A stretch of 55,507 nucleotides of DNA from a virus: positions 1 through 55,507 of IMG/VR virus record IMGVR_UViG_3300046004_001044; one strand, written 5' to 3'. A program made the translations under genes and the position numbers. Of the stretch, positions 41,208 to 49,054 are shown piece after piece. Positions within the stretch are counted from its first letter, which is position 1; each line of letters starts with the position of its first letter. Below the pieces are notes generated by a model, which saw nothing but the letters and a program-made list of their open reading frames with translations, was not told where the DNA came from and did no database searches.

Positions 41208-42364
41208 TAGTTAAAGAAATAAGTTTTTAAATGCTTTCTGTCTGAATACATATCAACATTCTGAAGCACAAATCCGCTGCGTCCCTTCTTAAAGTTTGTT
41301 TGGACCCACTCAGATGATGGACTGAACGCTGGAAAGTTAAAATAATCAAATTCATCGGACGTGCACATGTCAAATAAACACTGATGTGAGTCTCCCTTAC
41401 TAAATTCTATGTACTTACACGCACGCAATTCACTATTGTGACGAATGTACTGAGAAATCTTTTCAACTGATCTAGGATCGAGCTGCGGCTTAAATCCGAA
41501 CTTCAAGTTGCGAGAGTCCTTTCCATGAGAAATAATGAACCCGTGATCGCCAATGATGTAGAAGTTGATAAACTTTTTATGATTAATCACAGTCACGTTT
41601 GGAAACTTGCAGTCAACAATCGCTTTGAATGCTGAGTTCAGAATGTAGCCAAAAGCGCCAGCATGATTATCTTCACAGATATTATTGCATGTAATGTGCT
41701 TGAAATGAGGAGCTAATTTCTCGATCATGTACAGTTTTGCTCGAAGTCCATTATCAAACGCTTCTTCATTGGTCATATTCTGTGGCAAGTGATGTCCTTT
41801 TCGAGTTGTTTCACCGTCCCATCCATCAAGATAATCACCAAGTTCATCAATGATTAACGTGTTGCTTGTTTTGTTTTCTACAACAAAGTCAGCCATAATA
41901 TCAATCCTACACATAAGAGCGCCAGCATTCCATTCAGCATCATACAAGGCCAATCCTTTTCTTGACGCATCCATTCCAACATGTACGTCGGTCCAGATTA
42001 GTCGATCAAATAATTTTGTTTTTGGTGCTTTGACTTTCTTTACTGGCTTAAATCCAGCCATGCATTCAGAAATGATTGCGTCGAAGTCGATTGATGATAC
42101 CTTATAGTTTGGGTTTCGGACAAACAGGCTGGCTTCCTTTGTTTTAAGCCATAAGTAAGGCACATTTGTTACACTTACTTCTAGACTTTCGGCTGCACTG
42201 GCTATTCCTTTGTCGCCCTTCTTGGCGTAATGCCTGACTCTCAGCCTGTATTTATCACTGTATGGCTCTCCTAATTCTTTGCATGCATGCTTTGCGGCTG
42301 CCATTGCATTCTGGGAGATGTTATTATAGTAATCCATTGCTATTGAAGCAAAATCTCTACTCAT
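41207..42364 (-). CDS. Calcineurin-like metallophosphatase (Mre11-like), 385 aa
   Basis: A two-metal phosphoesterase: DVH (126-128), GDYLD (176-180), EDNH (231-234), SHGKD (279-283) and GDSH (325-328) occupy the five motif positions of the family. The fourth motif GNH(D/E) is altered to EDNH and the last GHxH to GDSH. A helical, basic N-terminal region of about 115 residues may bind DNA (RLRVRHYAKKGDKGIASAAESL). Comparable phage proteins are annotated as DNA-repair exonucleases, but a phosphatase on small molecules or proteins is not excluded. It lies downstream of the NAD cassette but has a separate promoter. Confidence 0.7.
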   Translation of the reverse strand: MSRDFASIAMDYYNNISQNAMAAAKHACKELGEPYSDKYRLRVRHYAKKGDKGIASAAESLEVSVTNVPYLWLKTKEASLFVRNPNYKVSSIDFDAIISECMAGFKPVKKVKAPKTKLFDRLIWTDVHVGMDASRKGLALYDAEWNAGALMCRIDIMADFVVENKTSNTLIIDELGDYLDGWDGETTRKGHHLPQNMTNEEAFDNGLRAKLYMIEKLAPHFKHITCNNICEDNHAGAFGYILNSAFKAIVDCKFPNVTVINHKKFINFYIIGDHGFIISHGKDSRNLKFGFKPQLDPRSVEKISQYIRHNSELRACKYIEFSKGDSHQCLFDMCTSDEFDYFNFPAFSPSSEWVQTNFKKGRSGFVLQNVDMYSDRKHLKTYFFN

Positions 42365-42521
42365 GGTATGATTTTTTGATATCTAATAATGCTTTATTCA
42401 TTTTCTTGATAGATAGATCGATATCTTCGATACAGCCATCCATCATTGCTTCATAAAGCTCTGTCTTGATGTCATCCAGCTCGTCTATAGCTGAAGTGAC
42501 GTATGGTACGTTTACAATCAT
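42357..42521 (-). CDS. Small helical protein, 54 aa
   Basis: MIVNVPYVTSAIDELDD, then acidic helices and a basic C-terminus (KKMNKALLDIKKSYHE). The gene starts 6 bases after a TACATTTG promoter box, and its stop overlaps the metallophosphatase start (ATGAGTAG), so the two are coupled. It could be a partner of the phosphatase, but no family is recognised. Confidence 0.5.
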   Translation of the reverse strand: MIVNVPYVTSAIDELDDIKTELYEAMMDGCIEDIDLSIKKMNKALLDIKKSYHE

Positions 42522-42527
42522 ATACGG

Positions 42528-42535
42528 CAAATGTA
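42528..42535 (-). promoter_or_regulatory. Promoter -7 box TACATTTG (leftward)
   Basis: CAAATGTA on the plus strand reads TACATTTG leftward, an exact TAnnTTTG match, with CCGTAT before the ATG. It would give a nearly leaderless transcript for the small protein and metallophosphatase genes. Confidence 0.6.
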
Positions 42536-42574
42536 TAGATTATAAATGTAAGTGGCAAATAAAATTGAAATTAA

Positions 42575-43375
42575 TTACAGGTTGTATATTTTTAACCTGT
42601 CTGATTTCTCTAATGTGCATATACTATTTGTTGTGTATATCACATCAAAGTATTCAAGTAAATGGTCGATTCCATTATTGAATATACCATGACTTATAAT
42701 TAAATACAGCTTTCCGCAATTCTTTTTCTTTAATTCCTGAGCTATATTAATAAAGGTTCTGCCGCCTAAACATATGTCATCAACTATAAAGCAATCCTGA
42801 CCTTTCAGATCTTCACAACTTACAATTGTTTCAATTTGACCCGTAGCATGACTTCTTGATTTCATACAAGTTATGAAGTTTTTCCAATCTAAACTTTCTA
42901 TTTGCTTAAATTGAGTCTTGAACGCACCACTATCTGGTATTACCCAGTAAGAATCTTCTTTCATATCTATAAGTGAGTCGCGAATAATTGGCATGTTTGA
43001 CAGGATGATACACTTATCAATCATTTCAACCTTATCAGAGTGTGGGTGGTAGATGAATACACTTTCAATATTCTTAAAGGAATTTAAAAATCTTGAGACA
43101 AACTTGAGTCCAAATGATTCTTCTTGAGTGAACTGCCTATCATCTTGCTGGTACATCAGGTAATAAATTATTAATTCTACCTTGGTGTTTCGATTCTCGA
43201 AGTAGTCCAAAATAAATCCGACTATGAAGAAATCTTCATTTGTTTTGAATGATACAGTTACAGTTACTTTCTTTGAATCTCTATAAGTCGTAGAGAATTT
43301 AATGGAGTTATCTGGAAATTTTGTTAAGGTGTATTCATCGAATGCACCAAAACCTTTTCTTAAATCAATTGTCAT
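42575..43375 (-). CDS. prs: PRPP synthetase-like enzyme (Prs; candidate ADP-ribose pyrophosphokinase)
   Basis: A ribose-phosphate pyrophosphokinase homologue of 266 residues, shorter than bacterial Prs (about 315). Key elements are YQQDDRQFTQEES (75-87), HPHSD (110-114), the catalytic KSRSHATGQ loop (172-180) and the ribose-phosphate-binding VDDICLGGRTF (198-208). In the usual pathway it makes PRPP from ribose-5-phosphate and ATP. In phage NAD+ reconstitution pathway 1 a Prs relative (Adps) instead pyrophosphorylates ADP-ribose. The adjacent NAMPT gene makes either plausible, and sequence alone does not decide. It overlaps the HAD gene by 11 bases. Confidence 0.85.
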   Translation of the reverse strand: MTIDLRKGFGAFDEYTLTKFPDNSIKFSTTYRDSKKVTVTVSFKTNEDFFIVGFILDYFENRNTKVELIIYYLMYQQDDRQFTQEESFGLKFVSRFLNSFKNIESVFIYHPHSDKVEMIDKCIILSNMPIIRDSLIDMKEDSYWVIPDSGAFKTQFKQIESLDWKNFITCMKSRSHATGQIETIVSCEDLKGQDCFIVDDICLGGRTFINIAQELKKKNCGKLYLIISHGIFNNGIDHLLEYFDVIYTTNSICTLEKSDRLKIYNL

Positions 43376-43775
43376 GGTTAATTTCTTTTAATAATCTTGT
43401 TAATTCATCGTATACCTGACACATGCCTGCACGATCATCTATGTAGATGTTGGCATATACTTTTCTGGGAAATTTATTTCCAAGCATCTTCTTGCTTATT
43501 GGGGCCTCATCGTTAATGCTGTCATGCGGGATATTATTGGCAGACAAATACTCTTCGATAAAAATCAAATCCTGATTCCCAGTCCATATAATGATATAGC
43601 AATTAGCAGCGTGTAAATCTCTAGTAAGTTGGATTATTTGATCATAAGATCCACCAGTCTTGTGGAAGTCGTAAAGTGTGTCATCAAAATCTACACATAC
43701 TATTAAGCTTCCGTACTTTTTATATTCAGAGAGAAGCCTTTGGTAAGACTCCTCTCTATTTAAATATTTATCCAT
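43365..43775 (-). CDS. HAD-superfamily phosphatase-like protein, 136 aa
   Basis: HAD motif I is DFDDT (29-33, nucleophile Asp29), motif II is WTGN (64-67), and motif IV is YIDDRAG (111-117); the motif III lysine may be in the SKKMLGNK stretch. The small size, without a cap domain, resembles compact nucleotidase or polynucleotide-kinase-type phosphatases. It is placed between NAMPT and Prs genes with overlaps of 8 and 11 bases, which implies co-translation and a role in the same pathway, for example removing a phosphate from a nucleotide or ADP-ribose derivative. The substrate is unknown. Confidence 0.75.
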   Translation of the reverse strand: MDKYLNREESYQRLLSEYKKYGSLIVCVDFDDTLYDFHKTGGSYDQIIQLTRDLHAANCYIIIWTGNQDLIFIEEYLSANNIPHDSINDEAPISKKMLGNKFPRKVYANIYIDDRAGMCQVYDELTRLLKEINHDN

Positions 43776-45228
43776 GCAGATTCTTTTTTATTTTATCAAG
43801 TGTTGTTTCATTGAAAAACACTCCCATTGCATATATAGTTTGAAGCATTCCATTACCTTCCGATGCCCAGTTTTGACGATCAAATAGCGTTATTGAATTT
43901 CCTGATTTATGAACAGCTAATAATCCAGTTGCTGATTTCTTTGTTCCGTCATCAGTAATAGGGTCCTTAAATATTTCACGTCCTTCATTATTAACCTCTA
44001 CATAAGTAGCCTTCATGGCAAATCCAAATGTATCACGAGTGTTGTACTGGTATGTGAATGATCCAATTCCAAGTACTACATTTGTGCTAGCGAATCCTTT
44101 AGCTTCTAACCTGCTGCATATTTCATCCGCACGATCAATTGTAATTGAGTCACCGTAGATTGCTCCGATATGAGGATCAAGAACTTTATATCCTTGCTCA
44201 TTGACCGTTCCTCCAAATACATCCCAAAGTAATTCAATAACACCTTTTTGTTTAGGTATGTCTTTGGTAGATCTTGTCCATTTGTCCACTGATTGACCGC
44301 ATAAAATATCAACTGGATCTCCAGAATCAGGACGAATCACAATCTTACCATCACGAGCAAGAATCTCTTCCTTTAATACAGGTAAATGCTGTGTACATAC
44401 TTTCCATAAATCCCAAGTATCGGACACGATAGAAAGAATTCCTGTAGGAAATGTTTCCATTAATCTTCTGAAAGTTCCAAGCTCATCATCCTTTGTACCA
44501 GCACACATTACTGAGTGCTCAGTTGCGTTTACACTTCCTGCAATTGGGCCTTTGGCTCTGTAATATTTTCGAAGGCCATGAATTGCTGGTAAAGAGTCTG
44601 TACCCATAAATGAAGTTAAATGCCCCATTCCAGAAGCAACTGTAGCTTCAATCGAGTCAAGACCTCTCATTGAAAAGTCATGTCCCTGCCAATCAATGAA
44701 CCAAGCTCTTTCAATATCAGTCTTTTCCTGCCATTTAGACAGAACCTTTCTGTACTGATAAGCGATAGTTGCAGATGTCATTGGCTTCCATAGCAAGTTA
44801 GAAATGATAGTTTCCAAGTAATTTGTAACCCAATAAAATCTAGGATCTGTATTGAAAATTGTAAGGACTGGAACCTTTATTGGTACAAGCGTACCCTCTG
44901 GAATTGCCTTTACTTTTATTGGTAAATACCCTAAATCGTGAAGCTCTTCAAAATGAGACACGTCATAGTCACAATTTAAATACATGGATAATTCTTCTTT
45001 CATTTCACCACATACTTCATGTTTTGGCTTGCTGAAGAAGTCTTTATGGAAAGATTCATGGATTATTTTCATTACCATTTGTTGCCCAAATGAAACGACA
45101 TGATCACATCCTTTTGGAGCATACTTGTTTGATCTTGGAGTAAAGTTTGAGTAGACTAGCGTGGTCCCTGCTGGATACTGTAAGTGATGACCTACCTTGT
45201 ATCCGTCTGTTAATAGTAAACTGTTCAT
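43768..45228 (-). CDS. nadV: Nicotinamide phosphoribosyltransferase (NAMPT; candidate Namat)
   Basis: Full-length NAMPT family enzyme (486 residues; human NAMPT is 491). Conserved elements are YSNFTPR (26-32), TNYLET (135-140), HDFSMRG (183-189), the catalytic His in TEHS (His238), RPDSGDP (299-305), GDSI (359-362) and VLGIGSF (385-391). It condenses nicotinamide with PRPP to NMN, the first step of NAD+ salvage. In NAD+ reconstitution pathway 1 a family member (Namat) uses ADP-ribose pyrophosphate instead and makes NAD+ directly. It is followed by overlapping HAD and Prs genes. No NMN adenylyltransferase is visible in the window, which favours the ADP-ribose route if the cassette is self-sufficient. 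Confidence 0.92.
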   Translation of the reverse strand: MNSLLLTDGYKVGHHLQYPAGTTLVYSNFTPRSNKYAPKGCDHVVSFGQQMVMKIIHESFHKDFFSKPKHEVCGEMKEELSMYLNCDYDVSHFEELHDLGYLPIKVKAIPEGTLVPIKVPVLTIFNTDPRFYWVTNYLETIISNLLWKPMTSATIAYQYRKVLSKWQEKTDIERAWFIDWQGHDFSMRGLDSIEATVASGMGHLTSFMGTDSLPAIHGLRKYYRAKGPIAGSVNATEHSVMCAGTKDDELGTFRRLMETFPTGILSIVSDTWDLWKVCTQHLPVLKEEILARDGKIVIRPDSGDPVDILCGQSVDKWTRSTKDIPKQKGVIELLWDVFGGTVNEQGYKVLDPHIGAIYGDSITIDRADEICSRLEAKGFASTNVVLGIGSFTYQYNTRDTFGFAMKATYVEVNNEGREIFKDPITDDGTKKSATGLLAVHKSGNSITLFDRQNWASEGNGMLQTIYAMGVFFNETTLDKIKKNLHG

Positions 45229-45247
45229 AATTTATTTTATTTTAGAT

Positions 45248-45676
45248 TTAATTTAACACATCATCAAGCATCTGCTCGAACTTGCTTTTCTTTTTTCGTA
45301 AATCTACAGATCGTTGTCTTGTCTTTGGGTCTGTTGCAGCTAATTTATGATCAACAAGTCTATATCCGTTCATAACAATTTTACCACCTATATTCTCATA
45401 CTTAGGTATTGGATAAGCGCACAAGCAAATCCATTCCATAAGCCTTTCAGATACTATATCTTCAGCATAAGCTATAGGTTCCATTTTCTTGTAGTATGAA
45501 GCTGTTGAATGATCTACATGAAGTAGTTTTAATACATGCTTGTTTCTAGCTCCTTTATTGTACATTTCTACAGCTATCTGGCGCTTCATTTCTGACACCC
45601 AATCAGACACCCTATTTCCGTCGATCAGATCGAAATAGTATTTTATTTCTACTAAGGCCTCTACGTCCAATTGCAT
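45248..45676 (-). CDS. Putative HTH DNA-binding protein, 142 aa
   Basis: Helical and moderately basic. A probable helix-turn-helix lies at about residues 43-63 (NKHVLKLLHVDHSTASYYKK), and the C-terminus is strongly basic (KTRQRSVDLRKKKSKFEQ). It sits directly upstream of the NAMPT gene in the same direction, with only 19 bases between, so it is co-transcribed and could regulate middle genes. The family is not recognised, so the function is inferred from the motif. Confidence 0.5.
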   Translation of the reverse strand: MQLDVEALVEIKYYFDLIDGNRVSDWVSEMKRQIAVEMYNKGARNKHVLKLLHVDHSTASYYKKMEPIAYAEDIVSERLMEWICLCAYPIPKYENIGGKIVMNGYRLVDHKLAATDPKTRQRSVDLRKKKSKFEQMLDDVLN

Positions 45677-45915
45677 TTTGTTGAGAATTTAGGGTTATTA
45701 ATCTTGTATGTAACATTGTATTTAGTCATATCTTTTCCGCTTCCTTTATACATCCGAGTAACTGATTCCATAAATGATTTATGATGTACTTCAAGTTTTT
45801 CATTCATCACTACTGGAAACCTTTCGTAATACTTGGATGAAGGTAGAAGCCTACTCCCCTTTTTTATGGGAGTAAGCTTGATATCTACCTCAGCTATGTA
45901 AACTGCATAACTCAT
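45661..45915 (-). CDS. Hypothetical protein, 84 aa
   Basis: Not recognised. The protein has a beta-like start (YAVYIAEVDIKLTPIKKGS), one His-rich stretch (EVHHKSFMESVTRMY), and a basic C-terminus ending STKCNWT. It overlaps the HTH gene by 16 bases on its 3' side and its upstream neighbour by 4 bases, so it is part of the leftward coupled string. Confidence 0.55.
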   Translation of the reverse strand: MSYAVYIAEVDIKLTPIKKGSRLLPSSKYYERFPVVMNEKLEVHHKSFMESVTRMYKGSGKDMTKYNVTYKINNPKFSTKCNWT

Positions 45916-46136
45916 TTGAATTTAACTGGGAATTTGTTTAAGTATTCAGCAACTTTTTCAAGATCCGCTAGTTTAATACATTTTCCATTCTCGTCCAATA
46001 CTCTAATTTGGCTTATAACAATGCCAGTTCCCTTTACGGGCCCATACATGGAAATCTCTAACGATGTGGGTGTTGGTTTTTGTAAATCCATAACTTCTAT
46101 TAACAGTTTGACATTCGGATCATCTAAGACTCCCAT
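45912..46136 (-). CDS. Hypothetical protein, 74 aa
   Basis: Not recognised. Mixed helix and strand, with a beta-hairpin pattern in the middle (GTGIVISQIRVLDENGKCI) and a C-terminal helix (LADLEKVAEYLNKFPVKF). It overlaps neighbours at both ends by a few bases, consistent with translational coupling in the leftward operon. Confidence 0.55.
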   Translation of the reverse strand: MGVLDDPNVKLLIEVMDLQKPTPTSLEISMYGPVKGTGIVISQIRVLDENGKCIKLADLEKVAEYLNKFPVKFK

Positions 46137-46294
46137 TGTATTTTTATTTGATTAGGGCATTCAGATTCTAGTTCAATCAACTTGTCCTTAAGCTTCTGTA
46201 TATTCCTATCGATTCTTCGTCTTTCAGCTTCCAAATATCGAATGGATTCTTTAGTGTCACTAATCTCTCGGTTTATTTGCTCTCTAGTTCGCAT
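46124..46294 (-). CDS. Small coiled-coil protein, 56 aa
   Basis: A single highly charged coiled coil (MRTREQINREISDTKESIRYLEAERRRIDRNIQKLKDKL). The internal ATG at 46294 is chosen because the longer frame back to 46354 lies wholly inside the upstream gene. It overlaps the next gene by 13 bases. It may dimerise, perhaps as a subunit of a larger complex. No family is recognised. Confidence 0.5.
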   Translation of the reverse strand: MRTREQINREISDTKESIRYLEAERRRIDRNIQKLKDKLIELESECPNQIKIQWES

Positions 46295-46548
46295 ATGATT
46301 GATCTTATTACTTTTAGCCTGTTTACTCTTCCTATCACAGTCATGCCATGGCATGCAACATCTTCTTTTTCCATTGATGTTCTCATCCAGAATGAAATCA
46401 GTTTTCGCTCAGTGTATTCTAGGTTTTTAAAATATGAATTAAGTCCATATTTTGTACCCTTGTATCCAAACATTCTGCATTTCCATAGCGGTCTACTCCA
46501 GTCAGCTTCTGCTTTTCGCATTAACTTTAAAAATTCATCATGTTCCAT
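46273..46548 (-). CDS. Hypothetical protein, 91 aa
   Basis: Basic and aromatic, with an N-terminal helix (MEHDEFLKLMRKAEADW) and a Trp/Tyr/Lys-rich middle. The start overlaps the helicase stop by 11 bases, suggesting coupling with the helicase-nuclease gene. A role in DNA metabolism is possible, but there is no recognisable motif. Confidence 0.55.
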   Translation of the reverse strand: MEHDEFLKLMRKAEADWSRPLWKCRMFGYKGTKYGLNSYFKNLEYTERKLISFWMRTSMEKEDVACHGMTVIGRVNRLKVIRSIICELESK

Positions 46549-48190
46549 AAAGCGGTATATTTAATCTGTTTCTTAATTCAATTTGTCTCTGAGGAAGCTG
46601 ATATATCTCATTGGAGATAAAGGTCCCAGACGCATCAATTTTTGTATTCTTTTCAACATGCTCGATTATATGATACACATCAAGAATACTTTCAGCAATA
46701 AATGCCAGTACTCTTTGCTGAGTCATTTCTGGAAGCGTTATTTTCTGATGGTCGGTAAGCCGTCCATGAGGCAGTTTAAGTTCTATTCCAAAAAACAGTG
46801 AGGACTTACTAAAGAATACACTGTTGTCTGGAAGTCCGTTCTTCGAAGCGAAATGGACCCATTGGCCCTTGATAAACGCCTTGCCACTATTTTGTCTCCA
46901 CCAGAAGTATCCAGTTTTCTTAAGAAAGCTATTCACGTCTTCTTGCAAGTCAGACTCAAGCTTATAAACCTTTCCGTCATAAATATCAAGTAAACTTCCA
47001 ATCCGCTTCAAATATATCTGTTTTTCTTCAGATAATACAAGTTTTATTTCATTTCTTTTTTCATTATCCAGATCTAGGCCCAATTGCCTATCAATTACCT
47101 TGGATATTTTCTTCTTGAAAAGCAGCGTCTTACGGTCATCTGGAAGTCCGTGTTCCTCAATGTTTCCAACACAGTCCATAAGAATACAGTCTGGCTTGCC
47201 GTTAGCAATTGACTCTTCCAATGACTGGCCTAGAAGTCTAATGCCACGTCCGCATTCCTGCACGTACTTTCTCCATGACTTTGTAATGGTAGCAAGCACG
47301 ACACACATAACGGTTGGATCATCAAATCCAGCGGTAAGAATCTCAATTGATATAAGTCCTTTCAGTTCTCCAGCAGCATATGCCTCTAGAATCTTCAAAC
47401 GTTTAGCTGGGGACGTGTCTGCTGTTATTATTTCAGTCTGGACTCCCTTTCTGCCGAATGCATCTTTTAAGTCGCTACAGTGCTTCTTATTGACGGCAAA
47501 GCATATAAATTTTCTGTTCTCACAGATTTTAATGTAGTTGTCAACAATGGAGTCATTTATATCGTCCTTATTGATTACTTCCGATAATGACTTCTCATCG
47601 TAATCAGAATCATTTTGCTTGACCTTAGATACATTCACACTCATAGGGCAGAACACTTTGAAAGGTGTAAGCCATCCAAGCTCCATCAAGTCTTTCGTCT
47701 GGAAGTCATCAATTATTGAATCAAATCCTTCAAGAAGAAATCCGCGATCATCTACTGGTGTAGCAGACAGTCCAATAAATATTGCATCTGGAAACTTATC
47801 AAACAGTGATTGAATCAGGTTTGACTCGTATGCATAATGGACCTCATCGACTATTATAATTTTTGGAGGACGTATTTCAGTATTGATTAATGTCTGGATG
47901 GTTGCAACTGTCAGCAGTGATTCTTCCTTGAAGTCTGTACTGTTTCCTTGAAGATAGTTTGGATTAAGCGATTCAAACTTCTTTGCCGACTGCTCGGCAA
48001 GAACTATCCTATGGCTCGTAAATAAGACACCATTTCCTTTTGCAAGGGCGCTTCTAATGATATCAAATGATAGGATTGTCTTGCCGAATGAAGTCGGTGC
48101 AAAAACCAATATCTTCTTGCTTCCTTGACTGATTGCTGTCTTGATTTTATCTCTGACAACAATCTGCGGTGGTCGTAGTTGGTAGGGCAT
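46538..48190 (-). CDS. SF2 helicase fused to a VRR-NUC nuclease, 550 aa
   Basis: Residues 1-370 are an SF2 helicase: Walker A APTSFGKT (31-38), Walker B DEVH (115-118), SATP (142-145) and QECGRGIR (311-318). The region from about 412 to 500 is a nuclease of the PD-(D/E)XK VRR-NUC type: GLPD (452-455), GIELK (468-472) and LTDHQ (478-482) carry the D, E and K and the following basic and Gln residues. The pairing gives a single-chain motor-nuclease that could process forks or Holliday-type structures. It abuts the preceding gene in the leftward operon. Confidence 0.8.
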   Translation of the reverse strand: MPYQLRPPQIVVRDKIKTAISQGSKKILVFAPTSFGKTILSFDIIRSALAKGNGVLFTSHRIVLAEQSAKKFESLNPNYLQGNSTDFKEESLLTVATIQTLINTEIRPPKIIIVDEVHYAYESNLIQSLFDKFPDAIFIGLSATPVDDRGFLLEGFDSIIDDFQTKDLMELGWLTPFKVFCPMSVNVSKVKQNDSDYDEKSLSEVINKDDINDSIVDNYIKICENRKFICFAVNKKHCSDLKDAFGRKGVQTEIITADTSPAKRLKILEAYAAGELKGLISIEILTAGFDDPTVMCVVLATITKSWRKYVQECGRGIRLLGQSLEESIANGKPDCILMDCVGNIEEHGLPDDRKTLLFKKKISKVIDRQLGLDLDNEKRNEIKLVLSEEKQIYLKRIGSLLDIYDGKVYKLESDLQEDVNSFLKKTGYFWWRQNSGKAFIKGQWVHFASKNGLPDNSVFFSKSSLFFGIELKLPHGRLTDHQKITLPEMTQQRVLAFIAESILDVYHIIEHVEKNTKIDASGTFISNEIYQLPQRQIELRNRLNIPLYGT

Positions 48191-48534
48191 TAATCGTTTT
48201 GTGGGTTAGTTGGTGACTTTAAATCTTGAATAGCTTCTTGCAGTTCTTTTGGAAGTGATCCAAGAAGATGTAGTACCATGTTGCTCTTTTCCATTTCAAA
48301 CCAATACGGTAGGAACCCAAACTCTTTTGTTGGTGTATATACCTTAGATCCAAGACTATCTATAATCCCCCTTAGTTCTGGAGAATTATATAAGTGAATC
48401 TCTTTTGATTTCCTATTTGAATTTCGGATTGGAATACTATTATTCAGTCTTTCTAAAATTTCTTCAATAGTAATCGGAACTCCATTGTCTAATATTGCTG
48501 CGCCATTAAACGCTATCCCTTGTGTGTATCTCAT
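48190..48534 (-). CDS. Hypothetical protein, 114 aa
   Basis: Not recognised. Contains NGAAILDNGVPITIEEILERLN, a pattern often seen at the start of small phage proteins that expect a parameter-like beta hairpin plus helix. The rest is mixed, ending in a helix (SLPKELQEAIQDL). It overlaps the helicase start by one base and its upstream neighbour by 4, so it is coupled. Confidence 0.55.
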   Translation of the reverse strand: MRYTQGIAFNGAAILDNGVPITIEEILERLNNSIPIRNSNRKSKEIHLYNSPELRGIIDSLGSKVYTPTKEFGFLPYWFEMEKSNMVLHLLGSLPKELQEAIQDLKSPTNPQND

Positions 48535-48815
48535 AATACCTTTATTGATTTATGCGCGTCAGATAGGTATACTCTACTTCCAGTTTCTGGTTCAATGGAA
48601 GATACAAACACATCCTTGTGCTGATTGATTTCAAACGATTTGGCTTCACCAACTACTTTTCTACCCCCATTAGTAACGACTTCGATGATGTCATCAATAT
48701 TGCATGGCTTATTAGCTTCAATGTATTCAGATCGTAATTCTAACTTTCTTTTTGTTAGTTTGAAATTAGCCTCGCTAATAATTTCTAACTCTTTAATGTA
48801 TTGTTCTTTTGTCAT
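48531..48815 (-). CDS. Small phage protein of a conserved type, 94 aa
   Basis: Helical N-terminus (KEQYIKELEIISEANFKLTKRKLELRSEYIEANKP) followed by a beta domain (IDDIIEVVTNGGRKVVGEAKSFEI, VYLSDAHKSIKVL). The layout of coiled N-terminus, YxxANxPxxxxDII and a small beta domain recurs in small proteins of Bacteroidota phages and resident bacteria, without known function. It overlaps the following gene by 4 bases. Confidence 0.6.
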   Translation of the reverse strand: MTKEQYIKELEIISEANFKLTKRKLELRSEYIEANKPCNIDDIIEVVTNGGRKVVGEAKSFEINQHKDVFVSSIEPETGSRVYLSDAHKSIKVL

Positions 48816-48817
48816 GA

Positions 48818-49042
48818 TTAATCGTTTTTAAGTGTTACTGAACCATCGAATGGTCTGAATGAATTTTTAAGAAAATCAACTACATACATACCTGTTCTAA
48901 TATCTACCGCACAAAAAGACCTTTCGTTTAATGCGTACTTCTGTTCTTTAGTAACCATAACGATAAGGTCTCCATTAACAACTAATTGTGGGTTTTCCCA
49001 ATCAATTGATTTTTGCTTAGGAACTACTACTTCTACTTTCAT
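48818..49042 (-). CDS. Small beta-rich phage protein, 74 aa
   Basis: Almost all beta (LVVNGDLIVMVTKE, FCAVDIRTGMYVVDFLKNSFRPFDGSVTL). The ending FKPFxGxVTL-like FRPFDGSVTLKND is a pattern I associate with a small family in Bacteroidota phage replication regions. Function unknown. Upstream of it lies another small gene, 12 bases away. Confidence 0.55.
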   Translation of the reverse strand: MKVEVVVPKQKSIDWENPQLVVNGDLIVMVTKEQKYALNERSFCAVDIRTGMYVVDFLKNSFRPFDGSVTLKND

Positions 49043-49054
49043 GCTTCTTTTGAT

